Shown piece by piece: positions 34,168 through 43,724 of a stretch of DNA of 64,000 nt. A program made the translations under genes and the position numbers. Under the pieces are notes generated by a model, which was not told the DNA's origin, made no database searches, and saw nothing but the letters and a program-made list of their open reading frames with translations. This DNA is from Planctomycetota bacterium (GTDB taxonomy: Bacteria; Planctomycetota; Planctomycetia; Pirellulales; Pirellulaceae). The stretch is from assembly GCA_026692865.1 (NCBI GenBank), contig JAPLNI010000052.1, positions 93,590 through 157,589 of the forward strand, in the 5' to 3' direction. Within the stretch, counting starts at the first letter, position 1. The number at the start of each line of letters is the position of its first letter.

Positions 34168-37100
34168 ATGGAATTGCTCGAGAAAATTTGGGAAGGCACT
34201 GGATCAGTTTTTAACGGAGTCCTGGCCGGATTTGAGCGGAGCATGACCGGACTTTTTGGTTCGCAAAACGCACGATTTATCAAGCGATACCAAGAAAAAG
34301 TCAAGAAAATCAATGAGCTTGAGCCAAAGTTGATGGCTCTGAGCGACCAAGAACTGCGTGATATGACAACCCAGTTTCGGCAGCGACTTGCCGCTGGTAA
34401 AACCCTTGATGATCTGATCGTCGACGCGTTTGCAGTCTGTCGCGAGGGTGGACGCCGCTTTCTCCGGATGCGTCATTACGATGTTCAACTCATTGGCGGT
34501 ATGGTTCTTCATCACGGAAATATCGCCGAAATGGTGACCGGAGAAGGAAAAACTTTGGTCGCCACTTTACCCGCCTATTTAAACGCGTTGGAAGGCAAAG
34601 GCGTCCACGTCGTCACGGTAAACGATTATCTAGCACGTCGAGATATGGAATGGATGGCTCCCCTTTATATGGGGCTTGGACTCACCGTTGGCAATATTCA
34701 ATCCGGAATGGACCCAGACGAACGGCAACTTGCTTACGCTGCTGATATTACTTACGCGACCAACAACGAGCTCGGTTTCGATTATCTGCGCGACAACATG
34801 CGATTAGCTCGCCGTGGTGATCCGCGATTTCCAAAGCAATTTCAGCAAGCTCAAGGTCCACTCCACTACGCCATTATTGACGAAGTGGACAATATTCTTA
34901 TCGATGAAGCTAGAACTCCGCTGATCATTTCAGGTCCGGCTCACACCGACATTGGAAAGTACTCGGAAGCCGATAAGGTCGCCCGACAACTCCTTAAGGA
35001 GACGCATTTCGTAGTCAACGAAAAGGACCACACCGTCAACCTGACTGACGAAGGGGTTCGTCATGCAGAAAAGCTGGCCGGCGTCGAAAGCTTCTACACC
35101 GCCGGTAACATGGAGTGGCCGCACCTGATCGATAACGCGTTGAAAGCCCACTACCTCTACAAGCTTGACGTGAACTACGTTGTCAAAGATCAAACCATCA
35201 TCATCGTGGACGAGTTTACTGGACGATTAATGGAAGGTCGCCAATGGTCCGACGGACTCCACCAAGCGGTCGAAGCCAAAGAACGAGTAAAGATCAAAGA
35301 AGAAAACCAAACACTCGCGACGGTTACGCTCCAAAACTTCTTCAAGCTCTACCGCAAGCTCTCGGGCATGACCGGTACCGCCATGACCGAAGCCAACGAG
35401 TTTCTCAAAATTTATAAGCTCGATGTCATTGCCATTCCAACCAACCGAGGCATGCAACGCATCGAGTTTGCCGATGTGATTTATCTCACCGAAAAAGAAA
35501 AATTCCGAGCCGTCGCTGACGATATCGAACGTGCTTGCAAGTACGACGAAATCCAACCCAAGGACTCAGGAGCAATCGTCGGTGAAATCACGGAAGAGAA
35601 TGATACATCGATCACGGTGCAGCTACGAGCTTCCAAAGAAACTCAAACTATCGAGAAATCGAAGATTGAATCGATCCAGCGCAAGGGCCGCCCTATCTTG
35701 GTTGGTACGGTCTCTATCGAGAAAAGCGAACGACTTAGCAGACTTCTCGAACAACGCGGAATCAAACACGAAGTTCTCAACGCCAAACAACACCGCCGAG
35801 AAGCTGAGATCGTTGCTCAGGCCGGTCGAATCGGGGCTGTAACGATCGCGACGAATATGGCTGGTCGAGGTACCGACATTATCTTGGGTGGAAACGCCGA
35901 GACGATGGCCTGGGCTAAGCTTCAGGATAAGTATCCGACACGTTTGGAAGTCCCCAAGGAAGAATGGGACGAGCTGGTTCAAGAAATCGATGATCGCGAA
36001 CAGATGAAATCCATGGGGCATGTTGTTCGCGAAATCGGTGGCCTCGCCGTCATCGGAACAGAACGCCATGAATCTCGCCGTATCGACTTACAATTGCGTG
36101 GTCGTTGCGGTCGTCAAGGCGATCCAGGAAGTAGCCGATTCTACTTGTCACTCGAAGACGATCTTATGCGAATCTTCGGTGGCGAATGGGTCAAAGGAAT
36201 GATGGAGAAAATGGGCATGGGTGAGAACGAAGCGATCGAAAGCCGCTTCGTTTCCAAACGCATCTCGGCTGCTCAAAAGAAGGTCGAAGAACGCCACTTC
36301 GAATCTCGTAAGAGCTTGCTTGACTACGACGAAGTCATGGATCAACAACGCAAACGAGTCTACGGCTATCGTCAACAAATCTTGGATGGTATCAGTTGCC
36401 GAACGCTTGTGCTCGAGCAAATCAAAGAACAGATTTCGCACAACGTTGAACAGGTAACCAACCCACTCTTCGGAGCCGAATCCTACGCTCGTTGGGCTGG
36501 TGGAGAACTTTCGTGCCAACTCGAACCCAAGGACTTCCGATCGATCGATGCGGATACGGCGGCTAGCTATGCCAGAGACCTTGCTGAACGCGAAGCGGAA
36601 ACGCAAATCTTGGATGCGATCGATGAAAACCTACCGATAGAAGAAGAGAAGTCCGAATGGAACTTCGAAGCACTCGCAAAATTCGCGAACACGCGTTACG
36701 GCACTAACTTCAACGCGACCGCTTTGAAGAAGATCGATCGCGATCGAATGGACGAAGAGATTTACGAACGAGCCAGAAACCACATCGCTCAAATCGATCT
36801 ATCTGCTGGAGCGGAATACCTCACCGAGGACTACGGCCCGCGGATGCTATCGAATTGGATGAAGATGAAGTTCGGCATCAACGTTGAACCTTCGCATCTT
36901 GTTGGCGGTGAACCAGAACGCATGAAGAAGATGCTGATGGAAATGGCTGAGACATCCTATACGCAACGCGAGATCATGTACCCGGTGATGGCTGCCTTCA
37001 CCGCGTTTCGTCAACGAGTCGGCGAGAATGAGTATGCAATCGACGGTGCCCAGATTGCTCGCCATTGTGCCGAACGCTTCGAAGATCCAACCGCGTTGGA

Positions 37101-37893
37101 TATTCAGTCGATGACGGGCGAGCAATCCTACGAGTTCCTACAAAACGTATCCAAGCAGTCACTAGAACGAGCCGCATTGATTCAGAAATCTGCCGATGAA
37201 AAGCTCTCTGAATTGAAAGCGATATCCACTCGCAATGGTGACACGAATACCGAAGCGACTCGTGTTCAAAAAATTGGTGACTTGTTTAATTGGTTACGCG
37301 ATCGATTGAACTGGCTTGGCGATAAAGAAGAACTGATCTCGCTCAACGATCAAGAGCTCCAAGGTGCGGTTCAACAAGCGATTGACGACAAGTACTACCG
37401 CGAGATCCGTCGCATGGAGCGAACTGTTCTGCTTCGAATCCTTGACGACACTTGGATGGGGCACTTGCTAGCCATGGACCACTTGCGAAGCGCAGTTAGC
37501 TTCCGAGGCATGGGCCAGATGGATCCGAAAGTCGAATATAAACGCGAAGGTATGAAGCTCTTCGAACAGATGTGGTTTTCGATCGGCGAACGAATGACCG
37601 ACGTAATTTTCCGCATGGAAGGTTTAGACGAAAACGTCGTCGCAAATTCCATGCGAGAAACAGTCGCTCGCCACGACGCGGCTCCAACTACGACCGACCT
37701 AGCTCAAATGGTCTCGCGGCAACAAGCTGCAGCTCTAGAAGCAGCCGATAATGCTGGAGCAGCCACATCATCGGACGAACCAGCTCGCGTTGATCCAATT
37801 CGGCGCGATAACGTCCGAGTCGGTCGAAACGACCCATGCACCTGCGGTTCCGGCAAGAAATTCAAGAACTGCTGTATGCGCCGCCAGTTATAG
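34168..37893 (+). CDS. secA: Protein translocase ATPase SecA (extended form)
   Basis: Motor ATPase of the Sec export pathway. Walker A is GEGKT at residues 125-129 in [17 protein letters not shown]. The DEVD box lies near 237. NEFTGR-like [30 protein letters not shown] and [14 protein letters not shown] are all present. The C-terminus has the SEC-C zinc site [18 protein letters not shown]. At 1241 aa it is about 300 residues longer than E. coli SecA (901). One insertion of about 45 residues (about 460-505) lies between the [11 protein letters not shown] region and [15 protein letters not shown]. Most of the rest is in the helical scaffold/wing region (about 740-1010). Large SecA proteins are usual in planctomycetes. 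The ATG is preceded by little Shine-Dalgarno sequence. Confidence 0.97.
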   Translation: MELLEKIWEGTGSVFNGVLAGFERSMTGLFGSQNARFIKRYQEKVKKINELEPKLMALSDQELRDMTTQFRQRLAAGKTLDDLIVDAFAVCREGGRRFLRMRHYDVQLIGGMVLHHGNIAEMVTGEGKTLVATLPAYLNALEGKGVHVVTVNDYLARRDMEWMAPLYMGLGLTVGNIQSGMDPDERQLAYAADITYATNNELGFDYLRDNMRLARRGDPRFPKQFQQAQGPLHYAIIDEVDNILIDEARTPLIISGPAHTDIGKYSEADKVARQLLKETHFVVNEKDHTVNLTDEGVRHAEKLAGVESFYTAGNMEWPHLIDNALKAHYLYKLDVNYVVKDQTIIIVDEFTGRLMEGRQWSDGLHQAVEAKERVKIKEENQTLATVTLQNFFKLYRKLSGMTGTAMTEANEFLKIYKLDVIAIPTNRGMQRIEFADVIYLTEKEKFRAVADDIERACKYDEIQPKDSGAIVGEITEENDTSITVQLRASKETQTIEKSKIESIQRKGRPILVGTVSIEKSERLSRLLEQRGIKHEVLNAKQHRREAEIVAQAGRIGAVTIATNMAGRGTDIILGGNAETMAWAKLQDKYPTRLEVPKEEWDELVQEIDDREQMKSMGHVVREIGGLAVIGTERHESRRIDLQLRGRCGRQGDPGSSRFYLSLEDDLMRIFGGEWVKGMMEKMGMGENEAIESRFVSKRISAAQKKVEERHFESRKSLLDYDEVMDQQRKRVYGYRQQILDGISCRTLVLEQIKEQISHNVEQVTNPLFGAESYARWAGGELSCQLEPKDFRSIDADTAASYARDLAEREAETQILDAIDENLPIEEEKSEWNFEALAKFANTRYGTNFNATALKKIDRDRMDEEIYERARNHIAQIDLSAGAEYLTEDYGPRMLSNWMKMKFGINVEPSHLVGGEPERMKKMLMEMAETSYTQREIMYPVMAAFTAFRQRVGENEYAIDGAQIARHCAERFEDPTALDIQSMTGEQSYEFLQNVSKQSLERAALIQKSADEKLSELKAISTRNGDTNTEATRVQKIGDLFNWLRDRLNWLGDKEELISLNDQELQGAVQQAIDDKYYREIRRMERTVLLRILDDTWMGHLLAMDHLRSAVSFRGMGQMDPKVEYKREGMKLFEQMWFSIGERMTDVIFRMEGLDENVVANSMRETVARHDAAPTTTDLAQMVSRQQAAALEAADNAGAATSSDEPARVDPIRRDNVRVGRNDPCTCGSGKKFKNCCMRRQL

Positions 37894-37935
37894 GCCAGTT
37901 AGTTCTCTCACTGTTCGATGAAAGATGGATAATTC

Positions 37936-38089
37936 TTTGGAGTGCAGTGACTAGTCACAGCTTTGGGGCGAGCGACGTGACGCGATAGAGAAGGCTCAAA
38001 AGTTGGATCATCGATGGGTGCACGAAGACTTCTTAGATTGCTAACCGATAGATAAGTCTTAAAGCTCCGCCAAGCCGGAGCAGTCCAAA
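37936..38089 (-). repeat. Family B 155-bp element, copy B2 (inverted)
   Basis: The copy is complete, 154 bp, in the opposite orientation to B1. On the plus strand it begins TTTGGAGTGC followed by AGTGACTAGTCACAGC (the right palindrome inverted) and ends GCTCCGCCAAGCCGGAGC then AGTCCAAA. The core GATAGATAAGTCTT is the complement of the common AAGACTTATCTATC. It lies in the secA/hydrolase convergent gap. Confidence 0.85.
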
Positions 38090-38132
38090 TTTGGAGTGCT
38101 GTGACTAGTCACAGCTTTGGGGCGAGCGACGT
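38090..38132 (-). repeat. Family B solo end, copy B3
   Basis: Directly abutting B2 (shared CCAAATTTGG junction) is a further 43 bp: TTTGGAGTGC, the perfect palindrome GCTGTGACTAGTCACAGC, and TTTGGGGCGAGCGACG. This equals only the right end of a family B element, after which similarity stops. It looks like a truncated copy or the trace of a tandem insertion. Confidence 0.8.
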
Positions 38133-38205
38133 TGAATCAAAGACTATCTGTGTTCGGATAATCATAAAGTCGCGCAGAAAAGTCTCTGCATGGCTGATAT
38201 CAAAC

Positions 38206-38862
38206 TCAATGGAATTTTCCATATGCAAGAAACGAGTCAACGCATTTTGCGGCGGTGATCGAAATCAGAAGCGAGTTGTGTGTTGCTGGTAAAGCAGTAT
38301 ACGTTTCACTACCATCCAGCCGAGTGCTGGCGATCGGGATGATCAAGTCGTACTTGGCGGCGATCACCCCAATATCGGTGCCATTGGTACTCTTACAAGA
38401 CGCTTGAGGAAGAGAGTTTACGTAACTGTCGGAAGCGTCTGAGAGTTCGCGTAGTGGTGGAGAGAATCGTTTAAGTATCCACGGAGCTAACCTCGCAATC
38501 GGCAGGCCATGATTCGGCGGTGCAAGGAAAACGACTCGACGCAAACCGGAAAAGCTTCCTTGCATCAAAGCAACACGAGTAATAATCGAACCCATACTGT
38601 GCGCTACAATACTGTAACTTAGCCCCGCATCCTCTAGTTTCTTCAAGTACTGGGCGAACCGATCGCCATGAACCGCGATCGGGAGTGACAAGCTCCAGTA
38701 GGACCAAACGACAGTATCAAAGCCTCGCCACTTTAGCCACCAACTCAGAGGCCACATCGCCCATCGGCCGAGAGCGTAACCATGAAGCAGCACAACGGTC
38801 TCGCGATTCTTCTTCAACGGCAACGGTGTTGGGTTTATGTTATTCTCCGAGCGTAGAGTCAA
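38206..38862 (-). CDS. Alpha/beta hydrolase (lipase-like)
   Basis: Serine hydrolase of 218 aa without signal peptide. The oxyanion-hole region is VVLLHGYALGRWAMWPLSWWL, and the nucleophile elbow is VAHSMGSIITR (GxSxG variant A-H-S-M-G). A catalytic Asp candidate is in KYDLIIPIAST, and the His in ALPATHNSLL. The arrangement resembles small triacylglycerol lipases of the EstA/PGAP1-like type. The start ATG at 38862 overlaps the stop of the YciH-like gene by four bases (ATGA), so the two are translationally coupled. The substrate is unknown. Confidence 0.88.
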   Translation of the reverse strand: MTLRSENNINPTPLPLKKNRETVVLLHGYALGRWAMWPLSWWLKWRGFDTVVWSYWSLSLPIAVHGDRFAQYLKKLEDAGLSYSIVAHSMGSIITRVALMQGSFSGLRRVVFLAPPNHGLPIARLAPWILKRFSPPLRELSDASDSYVNSLPQASCKSTNGTDIGVIAAKYDLIIPIASTRLDGSETYTALPATHNSLLISITAAKCVDSFLAYGKFH

Positions 38863-39200
38863 GGACGCACTCGATACCCGAGCTTGGAGAGTTCTTGTCG
38901 AACCTTTGAAAGGTGTTCACCTTGGATTTCAATGTTGTCGCCGTCGATCGTACCGCCCGCTCCGCATGAGGACTTGAGTTGCGATAAAAGACTTGCATGA
39001 TCGTTGGCCATTGCCAGAAGTCCCGTTACAACGGTGACTGTCTTACCTTTTTTTCGTTTCTCTATCGTTAGCTTTGCCGTTTGCTTTTCTGGTGCGATTC
39101 GCGCCTTTATTTCTGCCGTGCACTTACACGCAGTGTCGACCAAGCCGCAATGCTCGCACTTGGGAGGTATATCGAACGGTGTGCCTTCGAAGAGTCGCAT
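38859..39200 (-). CDS. SUI1/eIF1-like translation factor (YciH family)
   Basis: Small protein of 113 aa related to eukaryotic eIF1 and E. coli YciH, which influence start-codon selection on the 30S subunit. The C-terminal SUI1 domain runs from TAKLTIEKRKKGKTVTVVTG through LLSQLKSSCGAGGT and IEIQGEHLSKVRQELSKLGY. The N-terminal CEHCGLVDTACKC gives a Cys cluster that could bind zinc, common in planctomycete members. It precedes the hydrolase gene with a 4-base overlap. Confidence 0.93.
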   Translation of the reverse strand: MRLFEGTPFDIPPKCEHCGLVDTACKCTAEIKARIAPEKQTAKLTIEKRKKGKTVTVVTGLLAMANDHASLLSQLKSSCGAGGTIDGDNIEIQGEHLSKVRQELSKLGYRVRP

Positions 39201-39264
39201 GCGTAGAGTTTAGGCAAGTTTGGTCCGATGCAATAGGTGATGCATCTGTTGATCAATCGGTTGC

Positions 39265-40254
39265 TCAAGCAGTTGATCTGGCGGATGTCGAGCGGGTAAG
39301 GCGAGGACGCATGCGATCCGAACTGGTTGAAAGACGCAGAAGCTCGTTGGCTCCAGGGTCTAGATGAATATCGAGTTGGGGAAATGCGATTCCAATGCTC
39401 GCAGCATCCAGTTGTGTTTTGATCCCGTAAACTAAGCGATCTCTCACGCTTCCTACGTCGGAAGTATTTGCCCAGACCTGAACCGCCCAATCAACAGTAG
39501 ACGCTCCAAAGCCATTGAGCCTGACTTCGGGCTTCTTGGTTTCATCTTCATAAGTAAATTCGTCGATTGATTTAACTGCTAGAAATAGTGCCTCACGCGT
39601 CTGGTCCATGTCGGCTCGGTACTCGATTCCAACCGGGACGTCGATGCGACGATGCTGATGATAGGTTACGTTCTCGATTGTGTTTCCCGAAACAGAACTG
39701 TTGGGGACAATGATGCGTCGATTATCAGAAGTATCAATCACGGTGTTAAAAAGATCGATTTCGTGGACTCGGCCGTGAATCCCCGCCGCGACAACCACGT
39801 CACCTACTTTGAACGGTCGAAAAACCATCAACAAAATGCCCGAAGCAAAGTTAGAGAGCGTTCCCTGCAAAGCGAGGCCAATTGCAAAACCAGCGGCAGC
39901 GAGGACAGCTGCAAAACTCGTTGATCGGATGCCAAATTGACTTAGCACGAACAAGATTCCGAAACCAACCGTCGTTCGAAATGTCAGCTTTTCAACAAAC
40001 TTACCAAGCGTTTCGTCGACACGCCGGCTTATTGGAACTGAAAGGATTCGCGAAAAGTACTTTCCCAAAAAGTAGAATAAAACCAGGGTGAATAAAGCGC
40101 TCACGGTCGGAACAATCATCGACTCGAGTAGGTTATACGACGTGTCGACTTTCCAGTGGTACAGATCGGTTGCGGCACGCCGAATCTTCTCACTTAGAAT
40201 CTGCGCGTAGGCATCGATTTCGGTCTTTGCATCTATGGGTGCGGCTTCGGCCAT
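39265..40254 (-). CDS. Small-conductance mechanosensitive channel (MscS family)
   Basis: Membrane channel of 329 aa that opens under membrane tension to release solutes. Hydrophobic helices lie at about residues 48-70, 92-113 and 117-150. The pore helix TM3 is in FAAVLAAAGFAIGLALQGTLSNFASGILLMVFRPF, with the Gly/Ala packing typical of MscS. The beta domain follows with KVGDVVVAAGIHGRVHEIDLFNTVIDTSDNR, IIVPNSSVSGNTIENVT and the C-terminal PQLDIHLDPG. The protein then extends about 30 residues with a basic, Ser/Arg-rich tail. It appears to be transcribed alone. Confidence 0.94.
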   Translation of the reverse strand: MAEAAPIDAKTEIDAYAQILSEKIRRAATDLYHWKVDTSYNLLESMIVPTVSALFTLVLFYFLGKYFSRILSVPISRRVDETLGKFVEKLTFRTTVGFGILFVLSQFGIRSTSFAAVLAAAGFAIGLALQGTLSNFASGILLMVFRPFKVGDVVVAAGIHGRVHEIDLFNTVIDTSDNRRIIVPNSSVSGNTIENVTYHQHRRIDVPVGIEYRADMDQTREALFLAVKSIDEFTYEDETKKPEVRLNGFGASTVDWAVQVWANTSDVGSVRDRLVYGIKTQLDAASIGIAFPQLDIHLDPGANELLRLSTSSDRMRPRLTRSTSARSTA

Positions 40255-40488
40255 CGTTATGTCTCGCTATTCTACGACTGCGACATGACGATGCTTGCGA
40301 ACACAGAGTGCGAAATGCTGTGTATTAAAAAGTGAATATGAAACGCAGATCGTCAAAGTTGATATAGCAAAACTAGCCCGTCGCGAGAACAGCGAAAAAG
40401 GGTGGTCTCGACAGCTTGGATAGCTAAACATGCGCAGATCACACTTCGGCGATCTCTACCCTACCACGATCACTACGAAATCGATTGA

Positions 40489-41439
40489 CTACGATTTTTT
40501 AAAGGGGTTATAAACCAACAGGACGACCGCTCCGATGACAACGCCGACCAAAGCGTCCATGGTCATCCCCGCGATGACCGACAATACTGGCTGAAGCGAT
40601 TCCAGTTTATCCAACGGATGCAGCAAATCCTCGATCCAGTGATGCAGTGCAGGTATCCCGTGAACAAGAATCCCACCACCGACAAGAAACATGGCGACGG
40701 TTCCCGCAATGGAAAGGCCCTTCATGAGATAGGGTGTCGATGAAAAGAGACCGAGCCCCAAAAATCGGCACGCCTTCGCGTACACGCTTTGCCCTTTGGT
40801 CTTCAGTAGCCATTCTCCAATGTCATCCAATTTCACGATCCCGGCGACGAGACCATACACACCGACAGTCATGACAAGAGAAATAGCAACGAGAACGGTC
40901 AGACGTGTCCAAAAACTGGTGGCTGCAATGGTGCCAAGTGTGATCACAATGATCTCTGCGGAGAGAATAAAGTCGGTTCGAATAGCTCCAGATACTTTGA
41001 TTTTCTCTTGCGCACGAACTTCCTCGGTAGTGACTGTTGCCTGATTAGTCACCGCGGTTACCGGCTCGGTATGTGACGCAGAGTGGTCATCGTGATGATG
41101 CTTGGAGTGGAAGAAGGTGTGTACGATTTTTTCGACACCTTCAAAACACAAGTAGGCTCCGCCAATGATCAGCAAGGGTGTAATCGACCATGGAGCGAAA
41201 GCACTCAAAGCGATGGCAACTGGAACCAAGATGGCTTTATTCAGCAAAGATCCCTTCGCAACCGCCCATACGATCGGTAGCTCCCGATTGGAAGCAACTC
41301 CCGAGACCTGCTGCGCATTAAGCGCGAGATCATCGCCCAGAACGCCCGACGTTTTCTTTACAGCGACTTTAGTCAACGTTGCGACGTCATCGAGCACCGA
41401 AGCGATATCGTCCAATAACAGTAGTAAACCGCCTGCCAT
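40489..41439 (-). CDS. DUF808 family membrane protein (YedI-like)
   Basis: Inner-membrane protein of 316 aa of the DUF808 family, whose function is not known. Recognisable is the family start MAGGLLLLLDDIASVLDDVATLTKVAVKKTSGVLGDDLALNAQQVSG (about residues 1-47, given here only as a region), then RELPIVWAVAKGSLLNKAIL and CFEGVEKIVH. Hydrophobic helices occur at roughly 66-95, 155-200, 230-250 and 285-310. A His-rich loop (HSKHHHDDHSASHTE) near residues 114-128 could bind metal. It is monocistronic, with a 319-bp divergent gap to the next gene. Confidence 0.9.
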   Translation of the reverse strand: MAGGLLLLLDDIASVLDDVATLTKVAVKKTSGVLGDDLALNAQQVSGVASNRELPIVWAVAKGSLLNKAILVPVAIALSAFAPWSITPLLIIGGAYLCFEGVEKIVHTFFHSKHHHDDHSASHTEPVTAVTNQATVTTEEVRAQEKIKVSGAIRTDFILSAEIIVITLGTIAATSFWTRLTVLVAISLVMTVGVYGLVAGIVKLDDIGEWLLKTKGQSVYAKACRFLGLGLFSSTPYLMKGLSIAGTVAMFLVGGGILVHGIPALHHWIEDLLHPLDKLESLQPVLSVIAGMTMDALVGVVIGAVVLLVYNPFKKS

Positions 41440-41632
41440 TCATTCCTCTGCAATTAATCAACGTCCTAAGTAACCCTGAAATTTACGTGCGTTAGTGTAA
41501 CAAGAAATTCACAAGCATCGCACCTTGAGCCAACGAATACCACAACAGCCCAGAATTCACCGCAGTTTCCTAATTTGGGCTAGATAAGACAACCACAACT
41601 ACCTTTCTTTTGAAATTACATTGCTTTGGTAC

Positions 41633-41662
41633 TTGTCGAAAGACTATAAGCCGTCCTAATAT
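41633..41662 (+). promoter_or_regulatory. Candidate sigma-70-type promoter
   Basis: TTGTCG (41633-41638) and TAATAT (41657-41662) lie 18 bases apart, upstream of the fatty acid hydroxylase gene, giving a leader of roughly 90 bases. The match is reasonable, but planctomycete promoters are poorly defined, so the call is tentative. Confidence 0.35.
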
Positions 41663-41758
41663 CCCCCGGCAAATGAAATTTCCATGCGTTTTCAGGACTT
41701 ACCGGGGTTCGTGCGTGGATGAGTTTTGATTCTGTTAGCACTAGGGCTAGATAAAACT

Positions 41759-42415
41759 ATGAGCTTAGCCGAACGTATTTCTGTCGATGGAGTTTCCGAT
41801 GGCCAGCTTCTTTCAACTGCAAGCGTGCTCGTGCCTGAATTAGCTAGCTCGGAAAAGCGGCAATCGGAACCTGCGCACCGTGAAGTCTACAAGACCGCTC
41901 GGATCTCTTTTCCTCAGTTGATACTAGCCTTCTTGTTTAGCCCTGGTGGCTGGATATCGCTTTCAGTTTTATTCTCGATTGGTCTTCGGCTTTCTTTAGG
42001 CCCGATGGGCTGGATCGATGCTGTATTATTCAGCGGGATTGTTGTCTTGTGGCCCTTCTTCGAGTGGTTCTTTCATCGCTTCTTGCTTCACGAATGGACT
42101 TTCTTGCCTTTCCATTTCACGCATGATCGGCATCACAAAACACCGACGTCTGCAACAGGCCTTCCTGATGCGTGGATCATCACGTTTTATTTTGCCATGA
42201 CCGCATTTCTTTGGTACTTCGGATTTAAGTATTTGTCGTCGGTCAATGTTGCCGTTCTGACTATGCTGACCATCTATGAGTTTGTTCACTTCAGCTGCCA
42301 CTGCAACTACAAGCCGCTGACGAAGTGGGGCTGGGCGATTCGCGTCAATCATCTCCAGCATCACCGCTTCGACGAATCGAAGTTCTACTCGATGCTGTTC
42401 CCGATAACTCGCTAG
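41759..42415 (+). CDS. Fatty acid hydroxylase / sterol desaturase family protein
   Basis: Membrane-bound di-iron oxygenase of 218 aa. The His clusters needed for the metal centre are present: EWFFHRFLLHEW, HFTHDRHHKTPT, EFVHFSCHCNY and RVNHLQHHRFDESKFY. Between them lie four hydrophobic helices. Family members hydroxylate or desaturate lipids such as carotenoids, sterols or fatty acids. With a CrtI-type desaturase elsewhere in this window a carotenoid substrate is possible but unproven. The longest frame starts with TTG 41726. ATG 41759 is preferred, although neither has a good ribosome site. Confidence 0.9.
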   Translation: MSLAERISVDGVSDGQLLSTASVLVPELASSEKRQSEPAHREVYKTARISFPQLILAFLFSPGGWISLSVLFSIGLRLSLGPMGWIDAVLFSGIVVLWPFFEWFFHRFLLHEWTFLPFHFTHDRHHKTPTSATGLPDAWIITFYFAMTAFLWYFGFKYLSSVNVAVLTMLTIYEFVHFSCHCNYKPLTKWGWAIRVNHLQHHRFDESKFYSMLFPITR

Positions 42416-42491
42416 TAAGATTAAGACTGAATCATTTACCGATACTTGATCAAGTTCACCCTGAACAGGTTCGGCTTGGCCTGATGCGTAT

Positions 42492-42525
42492 CCAGTGTTT
42501 CCTTAACCATAGCCACTAACACTGG
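42492..42525. terminator. Hairpin across the dusB stop, possible terminator
   Basis: CCAGTGTT (42492-42499) pairs perfectly with AACACTGG (42518-42525) around an 18-base loop, between the convergent hydroxylase and dusB genes. It overlaps the dusB stop codon and lacks a T-run on either side, so termination is only a guess. Confidence 0.35.
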
Positions 42526-43718
42526 GTGATTTCTGTAGTAGAGTCGATACCCGTGGCTAGCGCCATCGGCTCAGTTTTCATCGGCTCAGGCTCCGCCACA
42601 GCCGTTGGAAAGTACTGATCGACAACCGAGTAAAATTCTTCTGACGTTTTGACTTTGTCGATATGGGTCCGGAAGTGCCGCGCACCGTATTTTCCTTGAG
42701 CGTAACAACTCGCGTACTTTCTCATCAGCAGCGTACCCTTCTCCAGTCCGAAACGTTCGATGACGAGCGAGTAATGCTTCAGCATACATTCCTTTTGCTC
42801 TTCCACTGACGGATCGGGCGGAACCGGTTGGCCCCTTAAAGCAGCCATTGCTTGCGCGAAAAGCCACGGCCTTCCAAGTGAGGCTCGAGCAATCATGACC
42901 CCGTCGACGTGATAATGCGTGAAAGCATGAACGACTTGCTCGGCGGATTGGAGATCTCCATTGCCGATGATTGGCATCTTGTTTAGATGCTGCTTGATCT
43001 CTGAGATACGATCCCAGTCAGCCGAGCCGCGGAAAAAATCTTCAGCTGTACGTCCATGGACTGTTAGTGCCGCAGCACCCGCACGTTCAACCGTTTGAGC
43101 GACCTCAATGTGATTCATCGTCGCTCGCGTACAACCCAATCGCATCTTCGCAGTCACCGGTGTCGGCGAGCATGCTTCGACAAGCCGCGTGATGATTTCA
43201 TACATGCGTTTGGGCTGGCTGAGTAGATAGGAACCGCTGTGTGCTCGTTGAGTGACTTGCTTCACCGGGCATCCGAAGTTGATATCGACAACGCTAACTT
43301 GATACTCTTCGACCAACCGTTTGCCGACTTTGGCCATCGTTTCCGGATCGTTGTCCCAGATTTGTACGGCAAGCGGACGAGCCTCGTCACGAATGCCCCA
43401 AAGTCGTTCGGGATGCTCGCAATCATGTTCATCCAGCCATACAAAACCTCGAGCGTTAATCATCTCCGTCGCTTGCAATCCAGCCCCACCATAATCACGA
43501 ACGATTTGCCGAAAAGCAAAATTGGTATAGCCCGCCATTGGAGCTTGGAAAATCGGTGGATCAATCAGTAGATCACCGATTGAAAATGGTTTCACTTCAG
43601 CGATCGACCGCCAGGCCACCCTGTTCTCAGCGATGCCATCAGTCGAGCATTCATCGCTTGGTCTTTCGTTAGCAGCGGCGGTGGGTTGTTTTAGAATCGG
43701 TAAAGGCGATACAAACAT
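42516..43718 (-). CDS. dusB: tRNA-dihydrouridine synthase (DusB-like)
   Basis: Flavin enzyme that reduces uridine to dihydrouridine in tRNA. The TIM barrel begins at PPIFQAPMAGYTNFAFRQIV. The catalytic Cys is Cys150 in VDINFGCPVKQVT. FMN-binding parts are AKMRLGCTR, LTVHGRTAEDFFRGSADW, PIIGNGDLQSAEQVV and GVMIARASLGRPWLF. The 400-aa protein has about 45 extra residues ahead of the domain and a C-terminal helical domain through HFRTHIDKV. It begins 6 bp after the stop of the site-2 protease gene, so the two are probably one transcript. Confidence 0.93.
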   Translation of the reverse strand: MFVSPLPILKQPTAAANERPSDECSTDGIAENRVAWRSIAEVKPFSIGDLLIDPPIFQAPMAGYTNFAFRQIVRDYGGAGLQATEMINARGFVWLDEHDCEHPERLWGIRDEARPLAVQIWDNDPETMAKVGKRLVEEYQVSVVDINFGCPVKQVTQRAHSGSYLLSQPKRMYEIITRLVEACSPTPVTAKMRLGCTRATMNHIEVAQTVERAGAAALTVHGRTAEDFFRGSADWDRISEIKQHLNKMPIIGNGDLQSAEQVVHAFTHYHVDGVMIARASLGRPWLFAQAMAALRGQPVPPDPSVEEQKECMLKHYSLVIERFGLEKGTLLMRKYASCYAQGKYGARHFRTHIDKVKTSEEFYSVVDQYFPTAVAEPEPMKTEPMALATGIDSTTEITQC

Positions 43719-43724
43719 GAGAGA

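Noticed and set aside
36148..36606. Long minus-strand frame inside secA
   Set aside because: A shadow of the secA reading frame. The plus-strand protein is fully conserved there.
42440..42490. Stretch resembling an SRP RNA or tRNA arm after the hydroxylase gene
   Set aside because: The conserved SRP core and a tRNA cloverleaf could not be drawn. Only short hairpins are present.
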